Source of the DNA: Streptomyces filamentosus
GTDB taxonomy: Bacteria > Actinomycetota > Actinomycetes > Streptomycetales > Streptomycetaceae
Reading direction: 5' to 3'
Length of the DNA: 64,000 nucleotides
Assembly: GCF_014654895.1 (NCBI RefSeq)
Contig: NZ_BNBE01000001.1
Span: 2,294,001 to 2,358,000, forward strand
The position numbers and the translations under genes are program-made. This document shows positions 61,942 through 64,000 of the stretch, piece by piece; the first letter of the stretch is position 1; every line of letters begins with the position of its first letter. Below the pieces are notes generated by a model. It had not been told where the DNA came from. It searched no databases and was given only the letters and a program-made list of their open reading frames with translations.

Positions 61942-62588
61942 GTGACAGGTACCCCTTCCGTGGCTATCCAGGGTAACACGGAAACTGCTTCTTCTGAATG
62001 GCGTTTCCGCAGGTCAGGGCATATCTCGGGGCTTGACAAGTGCGTCGCCCGCGTGCTGCGGAGGGCTTCCGGAAGGCGGTATTCGCAGGTCGGAGCGGCT
62101 GCGTCGACGGAGAGAAACACGCACGTCACACACATCCGGGACCTGCCGGAGAGTGCGGTATGTCCGTGTTCGTCCCGCTCGGAGTGGCCCTCTTCACGTA
62201 CTCCGTTCGAGGATCGACCACCCGTACGGAGGGATCACGCCGAGAATCCGGAATTGATCAGCGGAGGGCCCGTCCGTGCTTTTCCGTAAGGGAAGGCATG
62301 CGGAATGCGACGCGGCCGCCGGAATTGATCACGGCGGTTATGTGAACGTCCGGCCAATGGGATGTGATCCGGCCACCCCGCGCCTCCGCGCACGGGCGTC
62401 CGCCGGAGCCGCGCGGACCGCGCCCCGCGCTAAGGGGCGGGTCGGGTGCGGGACGGAGAGTGCGGCTCGGTAACCTAAGCGCGCTGACGCACCTTTAGCT
62501 GGGCCTTAGCACCTCTGGTACCCGCTCGTACCCCGCTGGTACCTCTCCTGTCCGTTCCTGTCCGTACGTCCTAGGAGTTGCCGCCGCC
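61942..62588. other. non-coding region between carD and the divergent lipoprotein gene
   Basis: These 647 bases have noticeably lower GC than the neighbouring genes and no supported ORF. They must hold the carD promoter; TTGACA at 62034-62039 is a good plus-strand -35. CCGGAATTGATCA occurs twice (62248-62260 and 62319-62331), 71 bases apart. An ORF of 101 codons at 62040-62345 has poor codon bias and no ribosome site. Confidence 0.5.
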
Positions 62589-63218
62589 GTGAGCCGCAGC
62601 CTTCGACGCGGCGCCCTCGCCGCCACCGCCATCGTGTTCTCGATCGCCGCGCTGTCCGCCTGCGGTGCGGGCAACGACGCCCAGACGCTCGGCATCCGGC
62701 CGGACAACGCCGCCGTCACGGTGGACGACGTCAAGATCCAGAACGCGCTCGTCATCACCCAGCCGACGCCCGGCGCCAAGGGCCCGGCCGTCGTCTCGGC
62801 CACCGTCTTCAACAACGGCCGCGCCCCGCAGACGCTGCAGTCGATCAGCCTGCCCGGCAGCGGTGCCGCGGTCGTCCTCAAGCCCGCGCAGGGCGCCGGC
62901 CCGGTCGTCGTCCCCGCCGGCGGCTCCGTCGTCATCGGTGGCGCGGGCAACGCCTCGGCCACCATCGAGAACGGCCACGAGGCCGCGAAGAACGGCGACG
63001 CGCAGAAGGTCGTCTTCAAGCTCAGCGAGACCGGCGACGTCGCCATCAACGCGTTCGTCGTCCCCTCGACGAGCTACTTCAAGGACTTCGGCCCCTCCGA
63101 GGTCCCCCTCCCGCCCGGCGCCACCCCCACCGCCGAGGCCACGGCCGAGGCCGGCGAGCACGGCACGGAGGGCGGCGAGCACGGCGGCGAGTCCACCGCC
63201 ACGGGCTCCGGCCACTGA
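62589..63218 (+). CDS. lipoprotein of unknown function
   Basis: A 209-aa exported lipoprotein (signal RRGALAATAIVFSIAALSAC, lipobox LSAC). The mature domain is a beta-sandwich (VDDVKIQNALVITQPTPGAKGPAVVSATVFNNG, VVVPAGGSVVIGG, KVVFKLSETGDVAINAFVVP), followed by a Glu/Gly/His-rich tail (GEHGTEGGEHGGESTATGSGH) that could bind metal. Relatives sit between carD and phoP in streptomycetes, so a phosphate- or metal-related role is possible. The GTG start has AGGAG ten bases upstream. It ends at a very strong hairpin. Confidence 0.88.
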   Translation: MSRSLRRGALAATAIVFSIAALSACGAGNDAQTLGIRPDNAAVTVDDVKIQNALVITQPTPGAKGPAVVSATVFNNGRAPQTLQSISLPGSGAAVVLKPAQGAGPVVVPAGGSVVIGGAGNASATIENGHEAAKNGDAQKVVFKLSETGDVAINAFVVPSTSYFKDFGPSEVPLPPGATPTAEATAEAGEHGTEGGEHGGESTATGSGH

Positions 63219-63232
63219 GCCGACAGCGGTAC

Positions 63233-63278
63233 GTACGCGGAAGGGGCGCCCCCTGGTGGGGGCGCCCCTTCCGCGTAC
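63233..63278. terminator. 21-bp perfect hairpin between lipoprotein gene and phoP
   Basis: Arms 63233-63253 and 63258-63278 pair perfectly around TGGT. Serves both convergent transcripts. Confidence 0.9.
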
Positions 63279-63297
63279 CTGCTGCCGGTGCTTTTCA

Positions 63298-63712
63298 CGG
63301 CTCGAACTTGTAGCCCAGACCGCGGACCGTCACCAGGCGGCGCGGTGCACCGGGGTCCGGCTCGAACCCACCTCCGCACGCGCCCCTCGCACCGCTCGGC
63401 CCCAGGGGCCTCCCGGGCTTCGGGACGCTGCGCCGGACTCCGCCCGGCTCCGGGGACGGACCGGGATCCTACGGCTCGAACTTGTAGCCCAGACCGCGGA
63501 CCGTCACCAGGTAGCGCGGCGCACCGGGGCCGGGCTCGAACCCACCTCCGCACGCGCCCCTCGCACCGCTCGGCCCCAGGGGCCTCCCGGGCTTCGGGAC
63601 GCTGCGCCGGACTCCGCCCGGCTCCGGGGACGGACCGGGATCCTACGGCTCGAACTTGTAGCCCAGACCGCGGACCGTCACCAGGTAGCGCGGCGCACCG
63701 GGGTCGGGCTCG
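63298..63712. repeat. 174-bp tandem duplications of the phoP 3' end
   Basis: CTCGAACTTGTAGCCCAGAC recurs at 63301, 63475 and 63649, exactly 174 bases apart. Each unit is about 65 bases of the phoP 3' end (coding YLVTVRGLGYKFEP) plus about 110 bases of spacer. The two spacers look identical base for base, while the gene-derived parts differ at a few positions. The genuine phoP stop is at 63643; the outermost copy (63301) keeps a TGA at the same place and joins the natural downstream terminator. Confidence 0.85.
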
Positions 63713-64000
63713 ATCTTGGCGCGGAGGCGCTTGACGTGGACGTCGAGGGTCTTGGTGTCGCCGACGTAGTCGGCGCCCCAGACGCGGTCGATGAGCTGCA
63801 TGCGGGTGAGGACGCGGCCCGCGTTGCGCAGCAGCATCTCCAGGAGGTCGAACTCCTTCAGGGGGAGGTCGATCTTGGCGCCGCCGACCGTCACCACGTG
63901 CCGGTCGACGTCCATGCGGACCGGGCCGGCCTCCAGGGCCGCCGGGGTGACCTCCTCCGGCTCGCCGCGGCGGCGGAGCACCGCGCGGATGCGGGCGACC
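63643..64000 (-). CDS. phoP: PhoP-like OmpR-family response regulator, 3' part
   Basis: C-terminal 118 residues of a winged-helix response regulator; the receiver domain lies beyond the window. Visible: the domain linker (RRRGEPEEVTPAALEAGPV), MDVDRHVVTVGGAKIDLPLKEFDLLEMLLRNAGRVLTRMQLIDRVWGADYVGDTKTLDVHVKRLRAKIEPDPGAPRYLVTVRGLGYKFEP in pieces typical of Streptomyces PhoP, which ends KFEP. PhoP controls the phosphate-starvation regulon and antibiotic production. The 3' end is duplicated twice downstream in 174-bp units, each with its own stop. Confidence 0.88.
   Translation of the reverse strand, partial: VARIRAVLRRRGEPEEVTPAALEAGPVRMDVDRHVVTVGGAKIDLPLKEFDLLEMLLRNAGRVLTRMQLIDRVWGADYVGDTKTLDVHVKRLRAKIEPDPGAPRYLVTVRGLGYKFEP

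Noticed and set aside
62040..62345. 101-codon plus-strand ORF upstream of the lipoprotein gene
   Set aside because: Poor third-position GC bias, no ribosome site, no recognisable sequence.
63074..63734. Open frames on both strands across the phoP repeats
   Set aside because: They are products of repeated GC-rich DNA; the phoP frame itself carries a stop in each unit.

Overview
The window is high-GC DNA with strongly GC-biased third codon positions, many GTG starts and long GC-rich hairpins between convergent genes. Together with DUF397/DUF5753 pairs, CIRCE-controlled groEL2, DasR-type sites, msiK, cdgB, carD and phoP, this points to a Streptomyces chromosome. From memory, and unchecked, the order from groEL2 (about 17.6 kb) to phoP (64 kb) resembles the conserved S. 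coelicolor segment SCO4296 down to SCO4230. The first 17 kb look more accessory.

Layout. 0-5.1 kb: 3' part of a PTS EIIC permease, then a minus-strand operon for a small Cys-rich peptide: precursor (8 Cys), MauE-like membrane protein, MauD/TlpA-like thioredoxin, ABC exporter and S26 signal peptidase. This is the best candidate for an undescribed system. 5.3-11.8 kb: a solute-binding domain protein, an NAD epimerase-like reductase, an SDR with a divergent frameshifted LysR gene, an Rpn-like nuclease protein, a HEAT-like protein and a winged-helix protein with a C-terminal zinc knuckle. 11.8-12.3 kb: a non-coding stretch with clustered DnaA boxes. 12.5-17.6 kb: an EF-hand protein, an XRE-DUF5753/DUF397 pair, two methyltransferases, a long inverted repeat, an FG-GAP relic and a zinc-ribbon protein.

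17.6-35 kb: groEL2 with two CIRCE sites, cspA, moaD-like, thrC, gpgS, otsA, an HxlR regulator with a divergent imine-reductase-like gene, an M6 metalloprotease, otsB, a DUF3263 protein, a sugar-binding lipoprotein and the divergent nagK-nagA-pfkB amino-sugar genes with a DasR-like site. 35-46 kb: a CBM-like membrane protein, cdgB (GAF-PAS-GGDEF), a flavin reductase, arfB, terD, a GNAT protein, an M1 lipoprotein peptidase, and hbpS divergent from senS-senR, a haem/redox three-component system. 46-53 kb: small-molecule enzymes, an APH(6)-like kinase next to an acetyltransferase, a DsbA-like lipoprotein, an amine-oxidase-like flavoenzyme and a tRNA-Thr. 53-64 kb: msiK, an NDP-sugar transferase, a DoxX protein, rlmB, cysS, ispF, ispD, carD, a lipoprotein and the 3' end of phoP.

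A recurring oddity is short tandem duplication directly after stop codons: 14 bp x7 after the DUF3263 gene, 27 bp x3-4 after hbpS, 30 bp x2 at the ispF end and 174 bp x2-3 at the phoP end. All calls were made by reading the sequence, without database searches; gene names and synteny rest on recalled family knowledge.
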